Below are positions 35,241 through 43,154 of a stretch of DNA of 64,000 bases, piece after piece. Made by a program: the position numbers and the translations under genes. Below the pieces are notes generated by a model. That model had not been told where the DNA came from. It saw only the letters and a list, made by a program, of their open reading frames with translations, and ran no database searches. The stretch's first letter is position 1; each line of letters starts with the position of its first letter. Source of the stretch: Mycolicibacterium porcinum (lineage in GTDB: Bacteria > Actinomycetota > Actinomycetes > Mycobacteriales > Mycobacteriaceae); the NCBI GenBank assembly GCA_002086835.1, contig MVIG01000003.1, positions 186,001 to 250,000 on the forward strand, in the 5' to 3' direction.

Positions 35241-35280
35241 ACCTTCATGCCTACCCGCGAGCACCCCGGTTCACACTCGA

Positions 35281-36054
35281 TCAGCCCTGCAACGACGACA
35301 GATTGAACCCGGCCCCGGTCGGATCGGCCACCGCGGCCAGCCGCCCGTAGGGGGTGTCCTCGGCGGCACGCACCACCGAACCACCGCTGGCGATGACCAC
35401 CTCGACCGTCTTGTCCACGTCGTCGGAACCGAAGAAGGTGGTCCACGCCGACGGCGCGCCCTCGGGGATGAATGCCGAACCGTCCATCACACCCAACAGT
35501 TCCTCGCCGTCGAACGACGCTGTGCTGTACCGGAACTCATCCGTATCTGAAACGGTCTGGGTGGTCCAGTCGAACACCGTCCGGTAGAACTCCAGGGCTT
35601 TGGCGTAGTCGCTGGTGGTCAGCTGGTGATAAACCGGCGCGCCAGCCTCGTTGAACACTGCGAAGCCGTCGTGTCCGCCCGGCTGCCAGATGCCGAAGAA
35701 CCCGTTTGCGGTATCGGTCATCATCGCCATCCGGCCCTTGGCCGGGATGTCCATCACGCCGCCGCAGTTGCTCCCGCCGGCGGCGATCGTCGCCGCCACC
35801 GTGGCATCGGCGTCGGCGGTGTGCAGGTAGGTGGTCCAGGCGTCCGGCGCGTTCCATTGCGGGTCATTGCGCATCAGCCCGGCGACCACCTGGCCGTCGA
35901 CGGCAGCGGTGACGTAGCCGCCGTACTCGGGACCTCCGGCCTCGAACGTCCACCCGAACACCGCACCGTAGAACTGCTGGGCGCGCTCCAGGTCGGACGT
36001 GGTCAGGTCGATCCAGTTGGGGGCGCCCAGCGGGGCGCTCTGACGGGTAACCAC
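35281..36054 (-). CDS. Two-domain VOC (glyoxalase/bleomycin-resistance) protein
   Basis: A 257-aa protein made of two vicinal-oxygen-chelate domains in tandem. Each begins with an NWIDLTTSDLERAQQFYGAV or YHQLTTSDYAKALEFYRTVF type strand, and ends with a FGIWQPG or GAGFNLSSLQG strand. Proteins of this layout are common in actinobacteria, some annotated as resistance or hydroxymethyl-transfer proteins, without a demonstrated substrate. GTG 36054 is the start. Confidence 0.83.
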   Translation of the reverse strand: MVTRQSAPLGAPNWIDLTTSDLERAQQFYGAVFGWTFEAGGPEYGGYVTAAVDGQVVAGLMRNDPQWNAPDAWTTYLHTADADATVAATIAAGGSNCGGVMDIPAKGRMAMMTDTANGFFGIWQPGGHDGFAVFNEAGAPVYHQLTTSDYAKALEFYRTVFDWTTQTVSDTDEFRYSTASFDGEELLGVMDGSAFIPEGAPSAWTTFFGSDDVDKTVEVVIASGGSVVRAAEDTPYGRLAAVADPTGAGFNLSSLQG

Positions 36055-36148
36055 GATGGTGTCTCCTTCACGATGAGTGGTCGGTCGCTAGGTCTGACCA
36101 CCCCCGTGCGGAAAACTCATCGCGCGCCCTGGCGCCCAGGCCGAACGC

Positions 36149-36439
36149 CTACATCTGCCCCCCGATGTGAATCCACTTCGACGCCTCGTGCGGCGGCCGG
36201 AAAATGTGTGCCCAGTGGCCTCCGCTGGCCGCCACGATCGACTCGGCTGACCCCTTGTGCAATACGACTGCGTTGACGACATGCCCCTGGCCTTCCAGGA
36301 GACTCCGCACAGTTCCTTCGGGGTCGGACTCGAATTGTGAGCGCGAATCGTCATCGAACTCGAAGCGGATGTCGAAGAATTCGACCTCACCCTTCCCGCT
36401 TGGCTCTGCACTTCCCCTGATTGTCGGTGGCTTGTTCAT
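36149..36439 (-). CDS. Small hypothetical protein (96 aa)
   Basis: ATG 36439 has a strong GGAGG 8 nt upstream, which decides the start. The protein is acidic at the N-terminus (EVEFFDIRFEFDDDSRSQF), then SDPEGTVRSLLEGQGHVVN, and ends with a His/Trp-rich HWAHIFRPPHEASKWIHIG. There is no signal peptide or helix bundle. The DPEGTVRSLLEGQG piece slightly resembles RiPP leader regions, but no maturation enzyme is adjacent. Unknown function. Confidence 0.6.
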   Translation of the reverse strand: MNKPPTIRGSAEPSGKGEVEFFDIRFEFDDDSRSQFESDPEGTVRSLLEGQGHVVNAVVLHKGSAESIVAASGGHWAHIFRPPHEASKWIHIGGQM

Positions 36440-36531
36440 GTTCGTTCCTCCCCATACAGCCAATACCGATGCCGATACTCCCGCTGAACATGCGGATAGG
36501 CTTGAGTAGTCGGCTACCCGTTTTCGCAAAG

Positions 36532-37566
36532 CTATCGGTAGCGCGCGGAGATTCTGGCGCGGTGCTCGGCAGGCGAGCCGTAGAGCGAACGGTTGAGCGC
36601 GGCGCGCTTGAGATAGACGTGCAATCCGCTCTCCCAGGTGTAGCCGATACCGCCGTGCAACTGCATGGCCTTGCCGGCCACGTCGACGGCGGCCTCGGTG
36701 GCGTAGGCCTTGGCCATGGAAACCGCGCGGGGATCGGGTGACGCGATAGCGGCCCCGACAAGCTGTCTGGCCACCGAGATCTGCACCAGCATGTCGGCGC
36801 AGGCGTGCTTGACGGCCTGGAACGAGCCGATCGGACGGCCGAACTGTTGGCGAACCCCGGTGTAGGACACCGTAGTATCGAGCATGGCCTGCGCGACACC
36901 GAGACTGTCGCAGGCCACCGCGAGCGCGGCCCGGTCGGTGAGTGCATCCAAGCCGGAGTCGGGATCACCGTCGAGATGCCAGACCGCGTCCTCGTCGACC
37001 TCGATACCCTCCGCGGTCACGGTGGCGAGCCTGCGGGTCTCGTCGAGCACCGGTTGCTCGGTGACCGTGAGACCGGGTGACTCGGCGGCCACGTCGACAA
37101 GCACCGCAACGCCATCGGCGTCACGGGCGGGTAGAAGCAGCCGCTGGGCTCCGGCGGCGTCCGGCACAAAGGCGGCGCAGCCATGCACACGCCAGCCCAG
37201 CCTCGTGGTGGCCAGGTCGAAGGGTGCGGGTTGTCCTGCGCCGGGAAGCACCAGCGCACCGCGGGTGGTACCCGCCACCACCGACTGCAGCAGCGCGTCA
37301 CGGGAGTCGTTGGATTGCACCGCATTCAGTGCACCTATGGCCAGCACGGCACCGCCCAGGTAGCCGGTCGCCGCGGCGGCCCGGCCCAGTTCTTCGCAGA
37401 TCACCGCCACCTCGGCGAACGTGGCGCCGGCACCACCGACCGCCTCGGACGCCTCCAGCCCGACCCACCCCGCCGAGACCAGCAGCGGCCAGTCGACGGT
37501 GTCTTTTGCCAGCAGATCGGCTGCCACCGAGCGAAGTTCGTCGTGAAGCTCTGAAAATTCGCTCAT
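36532..37566 (-). CDS. Acyl-CoA dehydrogenase, short subunit 2
   Basis: A 344-aa FadE-family flavoprotein, shorter than the usual 380-400 aa. R-Q-x-FGRPIGSFQAVKH gives the FAD-contact segment and QLHGGIGYTWE gives the helix that normally carries the catalytic Glu. ATG 37566 overlaps the upstream stop; a GTG at 37569 is the other possible start. It probably forms a heterotetramer with the full-length partner just upstream, as in mycobacterial steroid side-chain dehydrogenases. Confidence 0.85.
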   Translation of the reverse strand: MSEFSELHDELRSVAADLLAKDTVDWPLLVSAGWVGLEASEAVGGAGATFAEVAVICEELGRAAAATGYLGGAVLAIGALNAVQSNDSRDALLQSVVAGTTRGALVLPGAGQPAPFDLATTRLGWRVHGCAAFVPDAAGAQRLLLPARDADGVAVLVDVAAESPGLTVTEQPVLDETRRLATVTAEGIEVDEDAVWHLDGDPDSGLDALTDRAALAVACDSLGVAQAMLDTTVSYTGVRQQFGRPIGSFQAVKHACADMLVQISVARQLVGAAIASPDPRAVSMAKAYATEAAVDVAGKAMQLHGGIGYTWESGLHVYLKRAALNRSLYGSPAEHRARISARYR

Positions 37567-38729
37567 CACACCGCGCTCGGCTCTCGGGGCAGGCCCAGCC
37601 CACGCTCACCGATGATGGTGCGCTGGATCTCGCTGGCCCCGCCGGGGATGGTCCATTCCCACGATCCGATGAAATCGAGCATCCAGGCGCCCGACTCCCA
37701 GCCGCTGGAGGCCGGTTTGGCCAGCACCGTGTGGGCCGCCAGCCCTCCGATCTCGGCACCGAATCCGGTCATCCGCTGCAGCAACTCGCTGTAGTACAGC
37801 TTGACGATGGAGGCGTCGGCCGGACCGGCCTGCCCGGCCTCGGTGCGTTCCACCAGATCCCGGCACAGCCCGCGCAGCCCCGTCAGTTCGGTCTCGACCT
37901 GCGCCAACCGATCTGCCACCACCGGATCGTCGAGCGGTGCGGCGTCGAGCAGCCACGTGAAGCCCGCATTGCCCAACCGCTCCGACAATTCCAGCATCGT
38001 CATGCCGCGTTCGGCTCCGAGCGTCGCCTGGGCCACCTGCCAACCGTTGTTGAGCGGGCCGATGAGGTTGGCCGCGGGCACTGCGACATCGTTGAGGAAG
38101 ATCTCGCAGAAATGCGAATCCCCCACCGCGTTGCGGATCGGCCGGACGTCGATGCCGGGGGTGGCCATGTCCATCAGGAAATAGGAAATGCCGCGCCGTT
38201 TAGGCGCTTCCGGATCGGTGCGTGCCAGTAGCAGACACCAGTCGGCGTGCAGGGCGCCGCTGGCCCACAGCTTCTGTCCGTTGACGATGAAGGTGTCCCC
38301 ATCTGCACGGGCAGTGGTGCGCAGGGCGGCCAGATCGGACCCGGCCTCCGGCTCGGAGAATCCCTGGACCCAGATCTCGCCGTCGAGGATGGCGGGCAGG
38401 TGCCGTTGCCGCTGTTCCTCGGTGCCCGCGGCGAGCAAGGTGGAGGCGGCGTGGTGGATGCCGACGAAGGCCAGCACCAACCGTGGCGCGTCATGTGCGG
38501 CCAACTCCTGATACAGCACGATCTGCTCGGGCACTCCCATACCGCCGCCCCACTCGGCCGGCCAGTGCGGCACTGCGTAGCCGGCGGTGTGCAGCTCGGC
38601 GAACCAGGACTTCTGGAACGACACGAACTCCTCATCGCCGACACCGGTCTGGTTGGCGCGCCAGTCCTTCGGGATGTGGGCCGTGCACCAGTCCCGTACG
38701 GAGGCGCGGAAGTCGTCGATGTCGGTCAT
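37566..38729 (-). CDS. Acyl-CoA dehydrogenase, long subunit 2
   Basis: A 387-aa acyl-CoA dehydrogenase. WVQGFSEPEAGSDLAALRT is the classical acyl-CoA/FAD site, VNGQKLWASGALHADW follows, and GGASEIQRTIIGERGLGLP is the C-terminal FAD/dimer region. It inserts the alpha-beta double bond of a CoA ester. It is translationally coupled to both neighbouring dehydrogenase genes. Confidence 0.88.
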   Translation of the reverse strand: MTDIDDFRASVRDWCTAHIPKDWRANQTGVGDEEFVSFQKSWFAELHTAGYAVPHWPAEWGGGMGVPEQIVLYQELAAHDAPRLVLAFVGIHHAASTLLAAGTEEQRQRHLPAILDGEIWVQGFSEPEAGSDLAALRTTARADGDTFIVNGQKLWASGALHADWCLLLARTDPEAPKRRGISYFLMDMATPGIDVRPIRNAVGDSHFCEIFLNDVAVPAANLIGPLNNGWQVAQATLGAERGMTMLELSERLGNAGFTWLLDAAPLDDPVVADRLAQVETELTGLRGLCRDLVERTEAGQAGPADASIVKLYYSELLQRMTGFGAEIGGLAAHTVLAKPASSGWESGAWMLDFIGSWEWTIPGGASEIQRTIIGERGLGLPREPSAV

Positions 38730-39658
38730 GACGAGAACAACCCGGTGAGGCCGCGCCGGCCGAGCCGGACGGTCAGCGTGTCGCGGGTCTTGGACGCCCC
38801 GAACGGCAAGCGGCGCAACGGCTGGCTATAGCGCGACACCCACGACAGCGTGGTCTCGTCGCAGAAACCGACAGCGCCGTGCAATTGATGGCACACCCGG
38901 AAGACCACCTCGGCGGCTTCGATCGCGGCCAGCCGCAACGCCAGCGCATCGTTGACCGCCTCGTCGGTCGGGTTCGTCACCAGGCTCCACAAGGCGTATT
39001 TCGCCAGCATGTCGACACCGCTGCGCTCCACCTCGGCGTCGGTCAGCTGGAACTGCACGCCCTGGAACGAGGACAGCGGCTGACCGAACTGCTTGCGCAG
39101 GCTCACGTGGGCAACCGTCAGATCGATGGCGCGGTCCAGCATCCCGAGCAGGGTCCACGACGGAAGTGTCAGGGCCAGCGCCACGTCGTTCGAGCCCGAA
39201 CTGTCCACGCCGGCCAGCTCGAGTGCGGTGGCGAACGACGGTCCCGATGCCCCGGTGGCTGTCACGGTGCTGCGCACCCCGTCCAATGTGACTGAGGCCC
39301 ATCGGTTGTCCAAACCCTGCAGCGCGGCTTCCGGGGCCTCGGCATCGACGACGACCAGACCGTCGACATCCAGATCCACCGGACGCGCCAGCCGCTCGGC
39401 CACCGGATAGGGCAGCGCCCAATAGCCGGCACTGCGGCACACCGCGGCGGCGGCTTCCAATGAGTCCGCATCGCCGCGTGGTTCGAGCTCGAACACACCC
39501 AGCCCTTCCAGCACCGGACTGACCAGCCCGGCCCGGGTATCGGGTTTGGCGTCGGCCTGGGCCAGCAGCTGATCGCCGCCTGCGCCTTCGAACGCCTTCA
39601 GTGCCTCGCGGCCATACTCTTTCGCGTCCTCGCTGAGATCCAGAATCATCGCCGTCAC
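38726..39658 (-). CDS. Acyl-CoA dehydrogenase, short subunit 1
   Basis: A 310-aa FadE-family protein, clearly shortened in the N-terminal and middle domains. It keeps LRKQFGQPLSSFQGVQFQL and QLHGAVGFCDETTLSW. GTG 39658 overlaps the upstream stop (GTGA). The short length and adjacency to a full-length subunit fit an alpha-beta heteromeric dehydrogenase. Confidence 0.83.
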   Translation of the reverse strand: MTAMILDLSEDAKEYGREALKAFEGAGGDQLLAQADAKPDTRAGLVSPVLEGLGVFELEPRGDADSLEAAAAVCRSAGYWALPYPVAERLARPVDLDVDGLVVVDAEAPEAALQGLDNRWASVTLDGVRSTVTATGASGPSFATALELAGVDSSGSNDVALALTLPSWTLLGMLDRAIDLTVAHVSLRKQFGQPLSSFQGVQFQLTDAEVERSGVDMLAKYALWSLVTNPTDEAVNDALALRLAAIEAAEVVFRVCHQLHGAVGFCDETTLSWVSRYSQPLRRLPFGASKTRDTLTVRLGRRGLTGLFSS

Positions 39659-40809
39659 GCCTTTCCGGCCAGCATGGTCCGCGACAGCAGGGTGCGTTGC
39701 ATCTCGATGCTGCCCGAGGACACCGTCGACGCCTGCGAGTAGCGCCAGTGGTCCTCGACCTCGGCGCGGAAATACTCGGCCTCCGGGCTTCCGCCGCGGG
39801 GCACGGCCGCGGATATCTCCATGAGCACCTCGGCACTCTCCTGGTCCAGGCGTGTCACCGCGATCCGATATGCCGCGGAGTCACCGGGATTCACGCGCCC
39901 GGTGGCCTGCATCGACACCACCCGGTAGGCCATCAGCCGGGCCCGGCGGCAGTGGGTGAGCATCCGCGTCCAGCGGCCCCGCAGCTCGGCAGGCAGTCGC
40001 TCCCATTTGTCGCCCAGCACCTCGGGCGCGGCCTGCAGCAGCCGTTCACAGCGCGCATAGCGCGCGATGCCGACGCGTTCGAAGGACACCACGTCCTGCA
40101 CGATCGACCAGCCCTGGTCCACGGTCCCGAGCACATCTGCATCGGTGACCTTGAGGTCGTCGAAGAACACCTCGTTGAGATGATGCGGGCCCATCATGGT
40201 GCGGATCGGGCGCACCTGGATCCCCGGAGAATCCATCGGCACCAGGAAGATGGTCATGCCCTGTTGTTTCTTCTCTCCCTTGGACGTGCGGGCCAGCAGG
40301 AAGATCCACTGCGCCATGGTGGCGTAGGAGGTCCAGATCTTCTGGCCGTTGACGCGCCAGCCGTCGTCCTCCCGGCGGGCGAACGTGCGCAACGAGGCCA
40401 GATCCGAACCCGCCTCCGGCTCGGAAAACCCTTGGCACCAGATCACTTCACCGTTGGCTATCGGCGGCAGGTGCTTGCGCTGCTGTTCCTCGGTGCCGTG
40501 CCGCATGATGATCGGGCCCACCCAGTTGACACCCATGTACTGGGCGCCGCGCGGCTCGTGGTGCGCCCACATCTCCTCGCGCACCACGGTCTGTTCCCAC
40601 ACCGACGCGTCGCCGCCACCGAATTCCTTCGGCCACGACATGCACAGCAGGTGCTGCTGGGCCAGCGTCCGGCAGAACTGCTGAGCCACCGCCAGATCGG
40701 CGGGGTCATCGGTGAACGCGCCGAGATAGTCGGCGGGCACCTGGGCGGCGATCAGCGCGCGCAGCTCTCCGCGCAGCGTGTCGGCCGCCTCACCAAAATC
40801 GAAATCCAC
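39655..40809 (-). CDS. Acyl-CoA dehydrogenase, long subunit 1
   Basis: A 384-aa acyl-CoA dehydrogenase with WCQGFSEPEAGSDLASLRT, VNGQKIWTSYATMAQW, and SSGSIEMQRTLLSRTMLAGK at the C-terminus. It is the first of four consecutive dehydrogenases, which fall into two long/short pairs. GTG 40809 lies 34 nt after the CoA-transferase stop and has a purine-rich stretch upstream. Confidence 0.88.
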   Translation of the reverse strand: MDFDFGEAADTLRGELRALIAAQVPADYLGAFTDDPADLAVAQQFCRTLAQQHLLCMSWPKEFGGGDASVWEQTVVREEMWAHHEPRGAQYMGVNWVGPIIMRHGTEEQQRKHLPPIANGEVIWCQGFSEPEAGSDLASLRTFARREDDGWRVNGQKIWTSYATMAQWIFLLARTSKGEKKQQGMTIFLVPMDSPGIQVRPIRTMMGPHHLNEVFFDDLKVTDADVLGTVDQGWSIVQDVVSFERVGIARYARCERLLQAAPEVLGDKWERLPAELRGRWTRMLTHCRRARLMAYRVVSMQATGRVNPGDSAAYRIAVTRLDQESAEVLMEISAAVPRGGSPEAEYFRAEVEDHWRYSQASTVSSGSIEMQRTLLSRTMLAGKA

Positions 40810-40843
40810 TCCTGGCCTTTCTTTTCCTGCTCTGGTCCGCGCC

Positions 40844-41995
40844 CTAGCCGGCGATCTCGCGGGACCTCAGCTCGGCAAGCACCTCGTCGGTGTCCGCCCC
40901 GAGTTCGGGCGCATATCCGGCGACGTGGCCCGGTGTCCGAGAGAACCAGGTCGGCACACCCGGCATCCGTACCCGGCCGTGCGGGGTGTCGACCGTCTCG
41001 AACAAGCCGACCGCATTGAGGTGCTCATTCTCGAACAGCGCGTCCGGGGTGAGCATCGGTGCCGCGGGAATCTCCAACTCCGCGAACAGGTCCAGCCACT
41101 CCGCGGTGGTGCGCTCCTTGAGGGTCTGGGCCACCAGCCCGTACACCGTGTCGATCTGCCTGGCCCGCTGTTCCAGCGACGCGTATTCGGGACTGTTCCA
41201 CGCGGGCTGCACCCGGTCGATGAAGGCGTTCCAGTGCTTATCGTTGTAGATCAAGGCCGCGATGTGGCCGTCTTTGGTTTCGTACGGCCTACGGTTGGGG
41301 GTGACCGCGCGCGGGTACACCGCCGGGCCCAACGGGGGGTCGAACATGGCGCCGTTGGCATGCTCGACCAGCATGAAGGAGGCCATGGTCTCGAACATGC
41401 TGACCTCCACCTCCTGCCCCTCACCCGTACGCTCCCGGTGGAACAGCGCCATCGTCGTCGCGTAGAGCGCGGTCAGACCGGCAACCTTGTCGGCCATGAT
41501 GGTGCCGACGTAGGAAGCCTCACCGGTCAATTGCTGCTGCACAGCGGGCAATCCGCATTCGGCCTGGATGGTGTCGTCGTAGGCGGGGCGATCGGCATCG
41601 GGCCCGCGACGGCCGTACCCGTAGCAGTTGGTATACACGATCGCCGGGTTGATCGCCGCCACGTCGTCGTAGCCGAAGCCGAGTTTCGTGATGGCCTTGG
41701 CACGCATCGAGTGGATGAACACGTCGGCGTCGGCTATCAGGGCGCGCAGGTCGTCCTTGCCCTCGGGCGAGCGCAGATCCAGCACCACACTGCGCTTGCC
41801 GCGGTTGACGTTGACGAACACGCCGCTCATCCCGGGGGCCGGGCCCACCGAGATGTAGCGGGTGTTATCCCCCGCCGGTGTCTCGACCTTGATGACATCG
41901 GCGCCCATGTCGGCCATGATCTGCGTGCAGTACGGCCCCATCACCATGGCGGTGAGGTCGACGACCCGAACACCCTGCAGTGGACCGGATCTCAT
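40844..41995 (-). CDS. CaiB/BaiF family III CoA-transferase
   Basis: A 383-aa family III CoA-transferase. VVDLTAMVMGPYCTQIMADM starts the fold. VNRGKRSVVLDLRSPEG follows, and the catalytic Asp region is in YDDTIQAECGLPAVQQQ (the family Asp acyl-carrier lies shortly before or within it). It moves CoA between carboxylic acids, activating a pathway acid without ATP. It overlaps the SDR upstream by 4 nt. Confidence 0.88.
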   Translation of the reverse strand: MRSGPLQGVRVVDLTAMVMGPYCTQIMADMGADVIKVETPAGDNTRYISVGPAPGMSGVFVNVNRGKRSVVLDLRSPEGKDDLRALIADADVFIHSMRAKAITKLGFGYDDVAAINPAIVYTNCYGYGRRGPDADRPAYDDTIQAECGLPAVQQQLTGEASYVGTIMADKVAGLTALYATTMALFHRERTGEGQEVEVSMFETMASFMLVEHANGAMFDPPLGPAVYPRAVTPNRRPYETKDGHIAALIYNDKHWNAFIDRVQPAWNSPEYASLEQRARQIDTVYGLVAQTLKERTTAEWLDLFAELEIPAAPMLTPDALFENEHLNAVGLFETVDTPHGRVRMPGVPTWFSRTPGHVAGYAPELGADTDEVLAELRSREIAG

Positions 41996-42912
41996 GATCG
42001 AACCCCCTGCGCCGCCCGTGCGAAGCTGTACCGGATGTGGTCCGCATGTCCGTCGGGAACCACCGGGAAGATCACCGGCTCGGACAGGTCCCGGATCGCG
42101 TCGATCTGCTCGCCTACTTGTTCTACAGTCCAGGTCGGTTGGTACACACCTGGGGACTCGGCGACGACGGCACGGGCGATCCGACCCGCGATCGCGACGA
42201 AGAATTCACCGGTGACCGAGCAGGATTCATGCGCCAGCCAGCCGACGGCCGGGGCTACGAGGTTGGCGCCCATCGGCGGATACGCCGACGTGTCCAGGCC
42301 TTCGGCCATCCGGGTCACCGCGCCCGGGACGATCGCGTTGCACAACACACCGTCGCCGGCGCCCTCCAGTGCCACCACATTGCAGAGTCCCAGGATTCCG
42401 GCCTTGGCCGCCGCGTAATTGGCCACCTGGTGGTTGCCGTACAGCCCGCCGATCGACGAGGTCAGCACCACTCGTCCGTACCCGGCCTCACACATCAGCG
42501 GAAATGCGGGGCGCACAACGTGAAACGCGCCGCGAAGGTGCACGTCGAGTACGGCCTCAAAATCGTCGTGGCTCATCTCCTTGAGCGACGCGCGTCTCAC
42601 CGTGCCCGCGTTGTGGATGAGGATGTCCACGCGACCGAACTGTTCGACGGCGGTGTCGATGATGGCCTGGCCGCCTTCGGGTGTCGCGACCGAATCGATG
42701 GCGGCGACGGCTTGCCCACCGGCGGCGACGATTTCGTCGACCACGCTCTGGGCAGGCGCCGCGTCGGCGCCGTCGCCGGTCAGACTGCCACCGGGATCAT
42801 TGACGACGACCTTCGCGCCTTTCGACGCGAGCAGCAGGGCGTATTCACGGCCCAGACCACGTCCGCCGCCGGTGACGACGGCGACGCGATCATCGAATCT
42901 CAGAGTGCTCAA
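41992..42912 (-). CDS. SDR of the 17-beta-HSD4/MFE-2 hydroxyacyl-CoA dehydrogenase type
   Basis: A 306-aa SDR. VAVVTGGGRGLGREYALLLA plus VVNDPGGSLTGDG is the signature of the multifunctional-enzyme type dehydrogenase. Ser and YAAAK (in QVANYAAAKAG) form the active site, and a C-terminal extension runs to VRS. It probably oxidises a 3-hydroxyacyl-CoA. The start is TTG 42912, overlapping the preceding stop as TTGA; no ATG or GTG lies nearby before the Rossmann motif. Confidence 0.82.
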   Translation of the reverse strand: MSTLRFDDRVAVVTGGGRGLGREYALLLASKGAKVVVNDPGGSLTGDGADAAPAQSVVDEIVAAGGQAVAAIDSVATPEGGQAIIDTAVEQFGRVDILIHNAGTVRRASLKEMSHDDFEAVLDVHLRGAFHVVRPAFPLMCEAGYGRVVLTSSIGGLYGNHQVANYAAAKAGILGLCNVVALEGAGDGVLCNAIVPGAVTRMAEGLDTSAYPPMGANLVAPAVGWLAHESCSVTGEFFVAIAGRIARAVVAESPGVYQPTWTVEQVGEQIDAIRDLSEPVIFPVVPDGHADHIRYSFARAAQGVRS

Positions 42913-43154
42913 GCGAAGGGCTCCTCGCCCTCGAGCTTGGTGCGCTGCAACAGTCGCCCCGATGTCGGGTCGTATGGGGTAGCCCGATGCATCGTTCCGG
43001 TGTTGTCCCAGATCACGAGGTCGCCGACGGTCCACTTGTGCCGGTAGGTGAAGTCGGGCTGGGTGGCCCAATCCCGCAGCCGCACCAGCAGTTCGGCGCT
43101 CCTCCGGAAATCGATCGGGCCGTTCGAGTCGACGATGTGGCGTGCGGTCGTCAT
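42909..43154 (-). pseudogene. TauD/TfdA dioxygenase C-terminal remnant
   Basis: An 81-aa frame equal to only the last quarter of an alpha-ketoglutarate dioxygenase of the TauD/TfdA family: WTVGDLVIWDNTGTMHRATP with the distal iron-binding His and the Arg of the cofactor site near RLLQRTKLEGEEP. The N-terminal His-x-Asp half is absent. The fragment still begins with ATG 43154 overlapping the monooxygenase stop, and ends in TTGA overlap with the SDR, so the deletion kept perfect operon coupling. It is probably non-functional as an enzyme. Confidence 0.7.

Noticed and set aside
40778-42418. A 546-codon open frame antisense to the CoA-transferase and SDR
   Set aside because: Shadow frame crossing two confident genes on the other strand; no recognisable protein features.
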